DNA of 64,000 nt from JALQTD01 sp965656785 (lineage in GTDB: Bacteria; Bacteroidota; Bacteroidia; Flavobacteriales_D; Sanyastnellaceae), in assembly GCA_965656785.1 (NCBI GenBank), contig CBFHLY010000017.1, positions 10,459-74,458 on the forward strand, given 5' to 3'. Of the stretch, positions 1 through 7,377 are shown piece after piece; the first letter of the stretch is position 1; each line of letters begins with the position of its first letter. The notes beneath the pieces are model-generated. The model made no database searches. It was given only the letters and a program-made list of their open reading frames with translations, and had not been told where the DNA came from. A program made the translations under genes and the position numbers.

Positions 1-992
1 TGCGTCAACCCCTTCGACAAGTCAATCCGGTACCCGTCAATGTGGTACTCGTCGAGCCAGTAATCGAACACGCGCTTCCAAAAATCGCGCGTCCACGGGT
101 CCCCGTGGTTGTAATCGTACCCGGGCGAAAACGGATGCATCGCCACCTCGTTGAACCACGGGTTGTTCTCCGCGATCGATCCGTCGTCATCGAGGTAAAG
201 CCGCGCCAGCGGATCGGTCCCGAACCCGTGGTTCGGCACAATGTCCAGGATGACCGCGATGCCGCGCGCGTGACAGGCGTCCACGAGTTCCTTTAGATGC
301 TCCGCCGTGCCGTAGAATTTGTCAGGCGCAAAGCGGAAATTGGGGTTGTAGCCCCAGCTGAGGTTGCCCTCGAATTCGCTGACCGGCATGAGTTCGATGG
401 CCGTGATGCCGAGCCATTGGAGGTGGTCCAAACGGTCGATGACGTCCTGGTACGTTTGGCCCCCATCGAAATCACGAATCAGCACCTCATACACGATCAA
501 TCGGTCCTGCGGCGGCCGCTCATACGCCCCATCCGTCCACGTGAACGGCACAGCGTCCGTGCGAAAGACCGCGTTTTGCCAATTCGCTTGTCCCGTTGGA
601 TAGCCCGGCATTTCCGGCCAGTGGTCCGCCGGTACGAAAGCATCATCCCACGGATCGACCACGAGTTCGGCAAACGGGTCCCCGATCTCCAACACATCCT
701 CCACGAGGTAATGGTACCTGTACCACGTCCCCGGCTCCAACCCCGTAACGGCAAGCCAATGCGTGTTTCCGTCAAGCGACCGCTTCATCAAGTTGTCCGA
801 TTCGATGATCCACCCGTTGAAATCGCCGCGCAGGTGCACGTGGTCTTTTCCCGGTGCCCGCAATCGGAATACGGCACTAGTCGGGGAGAGAACGTTCACG
901 CCGTCTACGGTGCCGGCGGGCGGGTCTTGGATGATTTGGCCTGAAGCCCTCAACGCAAGGGATCCAAAAAGCAAGAGGAACAATGCGCGCAT
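1..992 (-). CDS. Exported GH13 alpha-amylase family enzyme (3' end cut by window edge)
   Basis: The minus-strand frame stays open from an ATG at 992 to the window edge, giving at least 330 residues. The N-terminus has a Sec-type signal peptide (MRALFLLLFGSLALRASG). It is followed by an all-beta starch-binding/early-set domain of the CBM48 type (roughly residues 30-110, with HLRGDFNGW and a later YHYLVED). The GH13 barrel then begins (IVYEVLIRDF near 167). Conserved region I is visible as ILDIVPNHG and region II as DGYRIDLSKG, whose Asp is the expected nucleophile. The general acid and region IV lie outside the window. The family cleaves or transfers alpha-glucans such as starch or glycogen. 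With the signal peptide it should act in the periplasm, or outside the cell if a T9SS tail exists beyond the edge. Exact substrate is not determinable here. It is followed by a separate, oppositely sensed terminator relic only, and no operon partner is visible. Confidence 0.9.
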   Translation of the reverse strand, partial: MRALFLLLFGSLALRASGQIIQDPPAGTVDGVNVLSPTSAVFRLRAPGKDHVHLRGDFNGWIIESDNLMKRSLDGNTHWLAVTGLEPGTWYRYHYLVEDVLEIGDPFAELVVDPWDDAFVPADHWPEMPGYPTGQANWQNAVFRTDAVPFTWTDGAYERPPQDRLIVYEVLIRDFDGGQTYQDVIDRLDHLQWLGITAIELMPVSEFEGNLSWGYNPNFRFAPDKFYGTAEHLKELVDACHARGIAVILDIVPNHGFGTDPLARLYLDDDGSIAENNPWFNEVAMHPFSPGYDYNHGDPWTRDFWKRVFDYWLDEYHIDGYRIDLSKGLT

Positions 993-1026
993 GGCGATGA
1001 ATTAGCTAAGTGTGAAAGTTACACCA

Positions 1027-1109
1027 ATTCACGAGCCGCGCAGAAAAAAACCGGGGAGCCTCAGCCCACCGGATTCGTCCATTTCAGCAATTTCTTCGCG
1101 AGGAGGAAC
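1027..1109. repeat. Direct repeat, copy A: relic of a peroxiredoxin 3' end and its terminator
   Basis: This 83-base segment matches 3036-3118, which is the 3' end and terminator of the peroxiredoxin gene. The first 41 bases are identical apart from one extra A in copy B. The rest is diverged but clearly alignable with one compensating indel. Read on the minus strand it would encode FLLAKKLLK where the intact gene ends FYLAKKSL-stop, so it covers the last codons plus the transcription terminator. No intact peroxiredoxin lies upstream of this copy; instead the two sulfotransferase genes sit between the copies. I infer that it is a duplicated, decaying junction left by an insertion or recombination event. 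Confidence 0.75.
1044..1072 (-). terminator. Intrinsic terminator of the sulfotransferase pair (within repeat copy A)
   Basis: On the minus strand a hairpin with arms CCGGTGGG and CTCCCCGG (one mismatch) is followed by seven T residues. It lies about 110 bases after the stop of the distal sulfotransferase gene and is a slightly decayed copy of the peroxiredoxin terminator at 3053-3082. Confidence 0.65.
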
Positions 1110-1184
1110 GTGAATCCATCATCAAATCTTGAATCGCGCTCGGCACATGGGGCAATGAGGACCGGTGTTCAGGCCCAAAGCAAT

Positions 1185-2078
1185 TTAGTCGTTGGGCGTT
1201 TCCAGTCCGTTTTCGGTCCAAATCCACCTTCGCGCATCCGACAACCACTGTTCCCTCGCCTCATCGCTGGCGGCGATGATGTGCTTGACAGATTCCAATT
1301 GTTCAGCGGTCCAATTTGGCACAAACACCTTTTCTACATAGTTGATCTGCCACATCGCTTGGGCGAGCTTGGGCCAAATGGGCGCGATTCGCTCCGCTAT
1401 CTGCGCGAAGTACCTTTTGCGAACGATGTGAGCGATGGCTCCGCCAGAAGCGATGCCCGTGCGGTTCGATTGAGGAAGGGATGCTGCGTGATGTTGAAAT
1501 CCGGGGAATTCTATTTTGCCTTTGGCGAGCTCGTAAAAGTCGAGGGGAAATACCCGTTGAGGCCAGAATTCATCGAGCAAGGTCCGCGCTTCATGATAAC
1601 GGTAAGGGAACAAGGCGTCGCTTTGAGCGATGAGTTGTGCTATGGGTTGTGGTGTCTTCTCATGCATCGCTTGGAATTGCACGAATGCGGAGAATGAGGC
1701 CTCTTTCATCGGTCGCAAGGCATACAAAACGAGCACGTTGAATCCACTCGTCGCTTGATGAAGCCGGTGGATCTTCTCCTTGCTCAGTTGGCCTCCAGGC
1801 TGAAAGGTGCCCTTCGTCCAATTTTCTTCGCTCAAAAGGATTGGGTGAGTAGCTGTAGCGAGTGCGTTCTGGATGCGTTCACGTATAGCTTCCAATGACC
1901 CCTTTCCGTCAACGACGTATTGATAAAGGGCAATGTACAGCGGGTCATGGCTGAGGTATCGGTGATCGAATTTCCCTCGGTAATCAATGAAGTTCAGTTG
2001 AGGAAACACATGCCGTTGGAGGGTTGTCGTGGCCGTTTTCGGTGGTCCGAGGTGGAGGATGAGGGAGGGAGTGCTCAT
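1185..2078 (-). CDS. Sulfotransferase family protein
   Basis: This 297-residue protein starts at the ATG at 2078; a TTG two codons upstream is also in frame. The N-terminal stretch LILHLGPPKTATTTLQ is the 5'-phosphosulfate-binding loop of PAPS-dependent sulfotransferases (KT-x-TT-L type). A later helix-loop with YALRPMKEASFSAF is placed like the 3'-phosphate-binding segment. Such enzymes move sulfate from PAPS to a hydroxyl or amine, often on carbohydrates. No signal peptide is seen, so it would act in the cytoplasm. It lies 20 bases after the other sulfotransferase gene and is probably co-transcribed with it. Base composition is AT-richer than the neighbours, which together with the flanking repeat suggests acquisition. 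The acceptor is unknown; the polysaccharide operon at 25.5-32.7 kb is one candidate source of acceptors, but that is inference. Confidence 0.75.
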   Translation of the reverse strand: MSTPSLILHLGPPKTATTTLQRHVFPQLNFIDYRGKFDHRYLSHDPLYIALYQYVVDGKGSLEAIRERIQNALATATHPILLSEENWTKGTFQPGGQLSKEKIHRLHQATSGFNVLVLYALRPMKEASFSAFVQFQAMHEKTPQPIAQLIAQSDALFPYRYHEARTLLDEFWPQRVFPLDFYELAKGKIEFPGFQHHAASLPQSNRTGIASGGAIAHIVRKRYFAQIAERIAPIWPKLAQAMWQINYVEKVFVPNWTAEQLESVKHIIAASDEAREQWLSDARRWIWTENGLETPND

Positions 2079-2098
2079 ATTCAAATGGTTGTGCCATT

Positions 2099-3037
2099 TT
2101 AAGACCAGTTCATGGGCACATTGAGGTAATCAAAGAGGGCCTTGTTATGCGGTTCAAAGTACTCCTTGAGGAGGCACATAGTCCTCGGATTCGGGACCGA
2201 TTTGTTGGTGTTCTGGTTGCGATCGATGCGATTGAGCGGAACATAAGGCACGCCGATGAAGTCTTGGATTTGCCGGCTCGATTCTTCGCTAAGTGATTTG
2301 ATTTCATTGTTTTGTATGGCCAAAACCTGTTCCTTAGGAAAGCACTGCAAGATGTTTTTCAATGTCTGTAAGTACAAGCCGCGCTCGATGTAGTTGAAAC
2401 GTTCGTCCACTTTGCCCGAGGCAATTCGTTCGAAGTTTTCGGCAATGGCTTGGTCGAACGGCATGGGGTCATGAGGAAATTTCGATGTGTTTGGTTTTCG
2501 TCGATTTTGCATGCTCCAATGAGAAAATGCACGCGCCGCAGGTTCGCGCATCATGAAAATCACGTTCATGTTGGAATTGTAATCCCGGATTCGTTCCAAG
2601 TACTCGAGGGAAGTACAATACCGGGGAGTGGCATCTATGAAATGCATCCCCGCTGGGGTTCCCCAACGCAATGGAAATTTTGCGTGGTACCATGCGTGAT
2701 CCCGTGAGTTGTAGATGGAGTCTTCTGAGAAGTAGTGGAGCTCTTTCCAGTTTCCCGATCCGAGCAGCGGGTGTTGCATCAGTGTTGAGAATAGCGCGGT
2801 GGTTCCCGCTTTCTGTGCTCCGACAATGAGCGTGTCCGGCGAATTGCACATGCTGAGTTTCGCTGGAATCCACCTGAGGTAGGTCTGCCCCGCTTTCAGT
2901 TTACTCATCACACCGGCCAACTTGCCATGATCTTTCAGTTTGTGCATCGCCCAGTGTTTTTTGTGCTTTGATCTACGTTTCTTTCGTTCAAAAGGTTGCC
3001 ACCATAGGCGATGGGATGCGGTGAATTCGCACTCCAT
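2099..3037 (-). CDS. Sulfotransferase domain protein (NDST-like PAPS loop)
   Basis: This 312-residue protein has the 5'-PSB loop LIVGAQKAGTTAL at about residues 70-82 and the 3'-PB segment FMMREPAARAFSHW further on. Both are hallmarks of the carbohydrate (heparan/NDST-type) sulfotransferase family using PAPS. The long lysine/arginine-rich N-terminus is unusual, and a start at Met31 or Met44 would be more family-like. The first ATG at 3037 actually lies inside the duplicated segment 3036-3118, so the native start may have been altered by the insertion. It is transcribed just downstream of the peroxiredoxin terminator and 20 bases ahead of the second sulfotransferase. The segment 2281-2340 is only about one-third G+C, in contrast to the roughly 60% of nearby genes, consistent with transfer. 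Confidence 0.8.
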   Translation of the reverse strand: MECEFTASHRLWWQPFERKKRRSKHKKHWAMHKLKDHGKLAGVMSKLKAGQTYLRWIPAKLSMCNSPDTLIVGAQKAGTTALFSTLMQHPLLGSGNWKELHYFSEDSIYNSRDHAWYHAKFPLRWGTPAGMHFIDATPRYCTSLEYLERIRDYNSNMNVIFMMREPAARAFSHWSMQNRRKPNTSKFPHDPMPFDQAIAENFERIASGKVDERFNYIERGLYLQTLKNILQCFPKEQVLAIQNNEIKSLSEESSRQIQDFIGVPYVPLNRIDRNQNTNKSVPNPRTMCLLKEYFEPHNKALFDYLNVPMNWS

Positions 3038-3118
3038 TCACGAGCCGCGCAGAAAAAAAACCGGGGAGCCTCAGCCCCCCGGTTCGTAGGTTACAGCGAC
3101 TTCTTGGCGAGGTAGAAG
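3036..3118. repeat. Direct repeat, copy B: 3' end and terminator of the intact peroxiredoxin gene
   Basis: This is the intact partner of 1027-1109. It contains the last nine codons of the peroxiredoxin gene, its terminator, and the bases at which the sulfotransferase reading frame begins. The two copies bracket about 1.9 kb holding the two sulfotransferase genes. Confidence 0.75.
3053..3082 (-). terminator. Intrinsic terminator of the peroxiredoxin gene
   Basis: On the minus strand a perfect six-base-pair stem (CCGGGG/CCCCGG) is followed by eight T residues, starting 8 bases after the TAA stop of the peroxiredoxin gene. Confidence 0.85.
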
Positions 3119-3747
3119 TCGACCATCTCGTAGTCGGATGCCTCCCGCTCGAGCATTCCCTCCACAGTCTTGGGCGGCGGAACGATGACTTGCTCACCCG
3201 TCGTCCAGTTCAGCGGCATCGCCACTTTGTGGGTGTCCGAGGTTTGCAACGCTTCCAGTACCCGCTTGATTTCCGGCATGCTCCGGCCCACATTGAGCGG
3301 GTAGTACATGATGAGGCGGATTTTCTTCGACGGGTCGATGAAGAAGACGGCGCGCACCGCGGCGGTTTCGCTCTCACCGGGCTGCAACATGCCGTAGAGC
3401 TTCGACACGCTCATGTCGATGTCCGCAATGATGGGGAAGTCGAACAGGACGCCGGTGTTCTTCTTCACGTTGTTCACCCAAGCGATGTGCGCGTGGATGG
3501 AGTCAATGGAGAGGCCCATGAGCTTCGTGTTGCGCTCGGTGAACCAATCCTTGTCCAATGCAAATCCCGTCATTTCTGTCGTGCAAACGGGCGTGAAATC
3601 GGCGGGGTGCGAGAAGAGCACAGTCCAGCTGTCGCCCATGTACTCGTGAAAGTTCAGCTCGCCGAAGGTGGTCATCGACGTGAAGTCGGGGGCCACGTCC
3701 CCGATGCGGGGCATGCTCGGCGCGGGGGTGAGGTTGTTGTTTTCCAT
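3091..3747 (-). CDS. 1-Cys peroxiredoxin (Prx6/AhpC-TSA family)
   Basis: This 218-residue protein reduces hydrogen peroxide and organic peroxides. The peroxidatic cysteine is in HPADFTPVCTTE near residue 53. It is the only cysteine in the protein, so this is a 1-Cys enzyme needing an external thiol. The C-terminal Prx6 dimerisation part (MPLNWTTGEQVIVPPP) is present and length is normal for the family. I chose the ATG at 3747 because the family begins close to this point; the upstream in-frame ATG at 3795 would add 16 unconserved residues. It follows katG on the same strand, separated by a terminator, so the two form a peroxide-defence neighbourhood but not one transcript. Its 3' end and terminator are duplicated at 1027-1109. 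Confidence 0.93.
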   Translation of the reverse strand: MENNNLTPAPSMPRIGDVAPDFTSMTTFGELNFHEYMGDSWTVLFSHPADFTPVCTTEMTGFALDKDWFTERNTKLMGLSIDSIHAHIAWVNNVKKNTGVLFDFPIIADIDMSVSKLYGMLQPGESETAAVRAVFFIDPSKKIRLIMYYPLNVGRSMPEIKRVLEALQTSDTHKVAMPLNWTTGEQVIVPPPKTVEGMLEREASDYEMVDFYLAKKSL

Positions 3748-3855
3748 GCCCCAAATCTCCGACCGCAATCCGCGCCCATTCGTGACCCCTCTCACACACG
3801 CTACCCCGCGTCAATCAATGGTTTCGATGCATCATCGACGGCGTCTATGCGGGCG

Positions 3856-3890
3856 AAAAAAGCGCCGCACCCCGTGAAGGGATGCGGCGC
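3856..3890 (-). terminator. Intrinsic terminator of katG
   Basis: On the minus strand the arms GCGCCGCA and TGCGGCGC form a perfect eight-base-pair stem with a 13-base loop, followed by six T residues. It starts 24 bases after the katG stop codon. Confidence 0.9.
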
Positions 3891-3913
3891 CGGTTTCAAT
3901 TTCTCGCAACCGC

Positions 3914-6190
3914 TCAGAGCAAGTCGAAGCGGTCGAGTTCCATCACTTTCGTCCAGGCTTCAACGAAGTCGGCGACGAACTTCTCTTTGGCATCTTGTTG
4001 CGCGTAGACTTCAGCAATCGCGCGCAATTCGGAATTCGATCCGAAGATGAGGTCGGCGCGGGTTGCTCTCCAGCGCAGGTCACCCGACTTGCGGTCGCGG
4101 CCTTCAAAGACTTTTTCCGCTCCGTCAACCGGTGCCCATTGGGTGTCCATGCTCAGCAAGTTCACGAAGAAGTCGTTCGTAAGGGCCCCCGGACGGTCGG
4201 TCAGCACCCCGAGGGCGGAGCCGTCCCAGTTCGCGTTCAACGCCCGCATGCCACCGACCAACACCGTCATTTCCGGTGCCGTCAGCGTCAACAACTGCGC
4301 TTTGTCCACCAACAGCTCTTCAACGGTCAGCGTGTAGTCCACTTCTTGGTAATTCCGGAATCCATCGGCCATCGGCTTCAACAAATCGATCGAAGCCTCA
4401 TCCGTCATTTCAGCGGAGGCGTCCATGCGTCCCGGGGTGAACGGCACCTCCATCGGGTGTCCGGCAGCTTTGGCGGCTTGTTCGACGGCAGCGTTGCCTC
4501 CGAGGACGATGAGGTCCGCGAGCGAAACGCGCTTGCCCGAACGTTGGAAATTCGCTTGGATGGCTTCGTATTTCGCCAGCACCTTGTTCAGTTGGTCGGG
4601 GTTGTTCACTTCCCAATTGCGCATCGGCTCGAGGCGAATCCGCGCGCCGTTCGCGCCGCCGCGGTTGTCCGAGTAGCGGAACGTCGAGGCAGAAGCCCAA
4701 GCCGTGCTCACAAGTTCTTCGCTCGTCAGGCCGCTGTTGAGGATGGTTTGCTTGAGCTGCGCGATGTCCGCGGCGCCGATGACCGGGTGGTCGCAAACCG
4801 GGATGGGATCTTGCCAAATGAATTCCTCAGCGGGCACTTCTGGTCCGACGTAGTTCGTCCGTGGTCCCATGTCGCGGTGGGTCAACTTGAACCAAGCGCG
4901 TGCAAAGGCGGCTTCGAATTCGCCCCGGTTCTCAAGGAAGCGGCGTGAAATCTTCTCGTACTCCGGATCGAACCGCAACGAGAGGTCCGTGGTGAGCATC
5001 GTGGGACGGTGCATCTTTTCCGGGTCGAAGGGGTCCGGCACCATCGCTTCGGCGTCGGAGGCGACCCATTGGTGGGCACCGGCCGGGCTCTTCGTGAGCT
5101 CCCATTCGTGGGCGAAGAGGGCCTTGAAGAAACCGTGGCTCCATTCGGTCGGGGTCTTCGTCCAAATCACTTCCAACCCCGACGTGATGGCATCCGCCCC
5201 CACACCGCTTCCGAAGCTGCTCTTCCAGCCGAAGCCTTGCTCTTCAATCGGGGCAGCTTCCGGCTCCGGTCCCACATGCGAGGCGGGGCCTGCACCGTGC
5301 GTCTTGCCGAGCGTGTGACCGCCTGCGATGAGCGCAACGGTTTCCTCGTCGTTCATTCCCATTCGGCCGAACGTCTCGCGGATGTCGTGCGCAGCGAGGA
5401 CCGGGTCGGGGTTCCCATCGGGACCTTCTGGGTTCACGTAGATGAGTCCCATTTGGACTGCAGCCAACGGGTTTTCCAACTTGCGGTCTCCCTCGTAGCG
5501 CTCATTCGCGAGCCACTCCGATTCCTTGCCCCAGTAAACGTTGCTCGCCGGCTCCCACACGTCCGTGCGGCCGCCGCTGAACCCGATGGTCTCGAAGCCC
5601 ATGGTCTCCAACGCCACGTTGCCCGAGAGCACCATCAAATCCGCCCACGAAATGGCCTGTCCGTACTTCTGCTTGATGGGCCACAACAACCGGCGCGCCT
5701 TGTCCAAATTCGCGTTGTCCGGCCAGCTGTTGATGGGCGCAAACCGCTGCTGCCCTTCGCGCGAGCCGCCGCGGCCATCGCCCGTCCGGTACGTGCCGGC
5801 GCTGTGCCACGCCATCCGAATGAACAGGCCGCCGTAGTTGCCCCAGTCAGCGGGCCACCAGTCTTGCGAGTCGGTCAGCGTTTTTGCAATGTCCGCCTTC
5901 AGCGCCCCGTAATCCAGCGCTTCAAACGCCTCGCGGTAATCGAAGTCCTCGCCAAGCGGGTTCGACTTTTCGCTGTGTTGGCGGAGGACGGAGAGGTCGA
6001 GCTGGTTGGGCCACCAGTCGCGGTTGGTGGTGGCTTTCATGTCGCCTTGGCTGTCGCCGTGGAAGGGGCAGCCGCCGCCGCTTTGCTCGGTGCTGTGTTC
6101 GCATTCGGTCTGGTCGGACGAGCCGCAGCCGGCGAAGGATCCGAGGGCCAACGCTGCTGCAGCGAAGGGAAGGAGGAGTTTCATGTGCAT
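3914..6190 (-). CDS. katG: Catalase-peroxidase with a lipoprotein signal peptide
   Basis: This 758-residue haem enzyme degrades hydrogen peroxide by catalase and peroxidase activity. It has the tandem KatG architecture. The distal-site RMAWHSAGTYR holds the catalytic Arg, Trp and His. YVNPEGPDGNPDP and the GMNDEET segment hold the Tyr and Met that crosslink to that Trp. GGHTLGKTHG holds the proximal His. Unusually, the protein starts with a SPII signal (MKLLLPFAAAALALGSFAGC) placed in front of the ordinary KatG beginning (GCPFHGDS). It should therefore be exported and lipid-anchored rather than cytosolic. The ATG at 6184 is an equally good start; an internal Met near residue 51 could give a cytosolic form. 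A possible regulatory palindrome lies upstream at 6252-6263. Confidence 0.95.
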   Translation of the reverse strand: MHMKLLLPFAAAALALGSFAGCGSSDQTECEHSTEQSGGGCPFHGDSQGDMKATTNRDWWPNQLDLSVLRQHSEKSNPLGEDFDYREAFEALDYGALKADIAKTLTDSQDWWPADWGNYGGLFIRMAWHSAGTYRTGDGRGGSREGQQRFAPINSWPDNANLDKARRLLWPIKQKYGQAISWADLMVLSGNVALETMGFETIGFSGGRTDVWEPASNVYWGKESEWLANERYEGDRKLENPLAAVQMGLIYVNPEGPDGNPDPVLAAHDIRETFGRMGMNDEETVALIAGGHTLGKTHGAGPASHVGPEPEAAPIEEQGFGWKSSFGSGVGADAITSGLEVIWTKTPTEWSHGFFKALFAHEWELTKSPAGAHQWVASDAEAMVPDPFDPEKMHRPTMLTTDLSLRFDPEYEKISRRFLENRGEFEAAFARAWFKLTHRDMGPRTNYVGPEVPAEEFIWQDPIPVCDHPVIGAADIAQLKQTILNSGLTSEELVSTAWASASTFRYSDNRGGANGARIRLEPMRNWEVNNPDQLNKVLAKYEAIQANFQRSGKRVSLADLIVLGGNAAVEQAAKAAGHPMEVPFTPGRMDASAEMTDEASIDLLKPMADGFRNYQEVDYTLTVEELLVDKAQLLTLTAPEMTVLVGGMRALNANWDGSALGVLTDRPGALTNDFFVNLLSMDTQWAPVDGAEKVFEGRDRKSGDLRWRATRADLIFGSNSELRAIAEVYAQQDAKEKFVADFVEAWTKVMELDRFDLL

Positions 6191-6588
6191 GGTTTACAGT
6201 TTGGTGACAAATAGAAGGCGCATTGACCTCATCAGTCAAATAAATAATTCTTATCTAACGATAGCTTAGGTTTATGGGAGCGGTGATGGGTTCGTTCGGG
6301 TAGAATGCGCGGCCATTCGCGATTGGATCGCACCTTTCAGCCGAGGAACTCGTCGTCTCATGCAAGAATCAACTGCCTTGCTGATCGGTGTGGGCAGAAG
6401 GCGCAACGCGAGAGGCGCAGGAAGTTTTTGAATGCACTGGCTACGTGACGACGGGGTCCTCCCCACCGAACGCGCTTGGGTTCAGGTGAACCGCCACAGT
6501 GGCGCGCCCAACATTCCGTTCAGTCGGGCGTTCGGCGCAGTGGGGTGAACGGGAACAGATTGCGTGGCTCTGCTGTATTTTCGCCTCG
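6191..6588. other. Intergenic region between katG and the YdeI-like gene
   Basis: About 400 bases carry no convincing gene on either strand. The first 80 bases are AT-rich and should contain the katG promoter (minus strand), with TTTG-type elements at 6237-6240 and 6208-6213. From about 6270 the sequence becomes GC-rich. It contains only short frames without family resemblance or start context. The last 15 bases carry the presumptive -7 box (TATTTTCG) of the YdeI-like gene. Confidence 0.5.
6252..6263. promoter_or_regulatory. Short inverted repeat upstream of katG
   Basis: TATC-TAAC-GATA is an inverted repeat with a 4-base spacer, about 60 bases before the katG start. The position suits a regulator or promoter-proximal operator, for example a peroxide sensor, but it does not match a known consensus closely enough to name one. 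Confidence 0.3.
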
Positions 6589-7233
6589 ATGGATGAGCGA
6601 ATCGAAGCGTTTTACGCGGATGCGAAGTTGTGGCGCCCGGAGTTGGCGCGGTTGAGGTCGTTGGCCTTGGAGGCCGGGCTGGACGAGGCGTTCAAGTGGC
6701 GCGGGCCGTGTTACCTGTGGGAGGGGGGGAATCTGGCGATGATCGCGGGGTTCAAGGCGCATTGCGTTTTGGGCTTTTTCAAAGGCGCACTGCTTGTGGA
6801 TCCGCATCGTTTGCTGGCCAAACAAGGCCCCAATACCGAATCCTCGCGCTCCTTTCAATTCACGAGCCTCGACCAAATCAATCGGCATGCCCCCGACGTC
6901 CTCGACTTCATTCGCCAAGCCATCCAAATCGAACGCGACGGCCTGACCGTCCCCACGACCCCGCCCGAAGCAACGTCCGTTCCCGAGGCCTTCGAACGGC
7001 GGTTTGCCAACGATCCGGACCTGAAGGCGGCCTTCTACGCCCTCACTCCCGGCCGGCGAAAGGCCTACTTCCAACACGTGGCCGCCGCCAAGCAGCCCGC
7101 TACCCAAGAACGCCGCATCGATCAAGCCCTGCCCCGAATCTTCGACGGCAAGGGGCTCCACGATTGCATTTGCGGGTTGTCCAAGCGGATGCCGGCGTGC
7201 GACGGCTCGCACCGAGCCCTCAAAGGAACCTGA
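6589..7233 (+). CDS. DUF1801/YdeI-family protein with a C-terminal CDGSH iron-sulfur motif
   Basis: This protein has 214 residues from the ATG at 6589, chosen because DUF1801 proteins begin at this point (MDERIEAFYADAKLW) and a TATTTTCG box ends 5 bases upstream. The first ~115 residues are the DUF1801 domain (EAFKWRGPCYLWEGGNLAMI). Residues ~125-185 are the YdeI/OmpD-associated domain (LTPGRRKAYFQHV and ERRIDQAL). The tail reads CICGLSKRMPACDGSH, which fits the CDGSH consensus C-x-C-x2-(S/T)-x3-P-x-C-D-G-(S/A/T)-H, a motif whose three Cys and one His bind a [2Fe-2S] cluster. CDGSH proteins act in redox or cluster transfer. The biochemical role of YdeI proteins is unclear, so the job of the fusion is unknown. 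The only unusual feature is this added cluster motif. No operon partner; the next gene is convergent and ends 145 bases further on. Confidence 0.8.
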   Translation: MDERIEAFYADAKLWRPELARLRSLALEAGLDEAFKWRGPCYLWEGGNLAMIAGFKAHCVLGFFKGALLVDPHRLLAKQGPNTESSRSFQFTSLDQINRHAPDVLDFIRQAIQIERDGLTVPTTPPEATSVPEAFERRFANDPDLKAAFYALTPGRRKAYFQHVAAAKQPATQERRIDQALPRIFDGKGLHDCICGLSKRMPACDGSHRALKGT

Positions 7234-7377
7234 CCCGCGATTTCGGCAGGTCCCCGCTCCACTGCCAAGCCCATCCGATTTCCAACGTTCCGCCCAATGA
7301 GGGCGCATCGCTCGCCACGTCTTGCGCAAGCGGCCATTCCGCGGCGACGTGGCTCAGTTGGTTCTCGCGTTGCAGGG

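Noticed and set aside
5009..6214. Plus-strand open frame opposite katG
   Set aside because: Shadow of the KatG coding sequence, whose residues are all conserved on the other strand.
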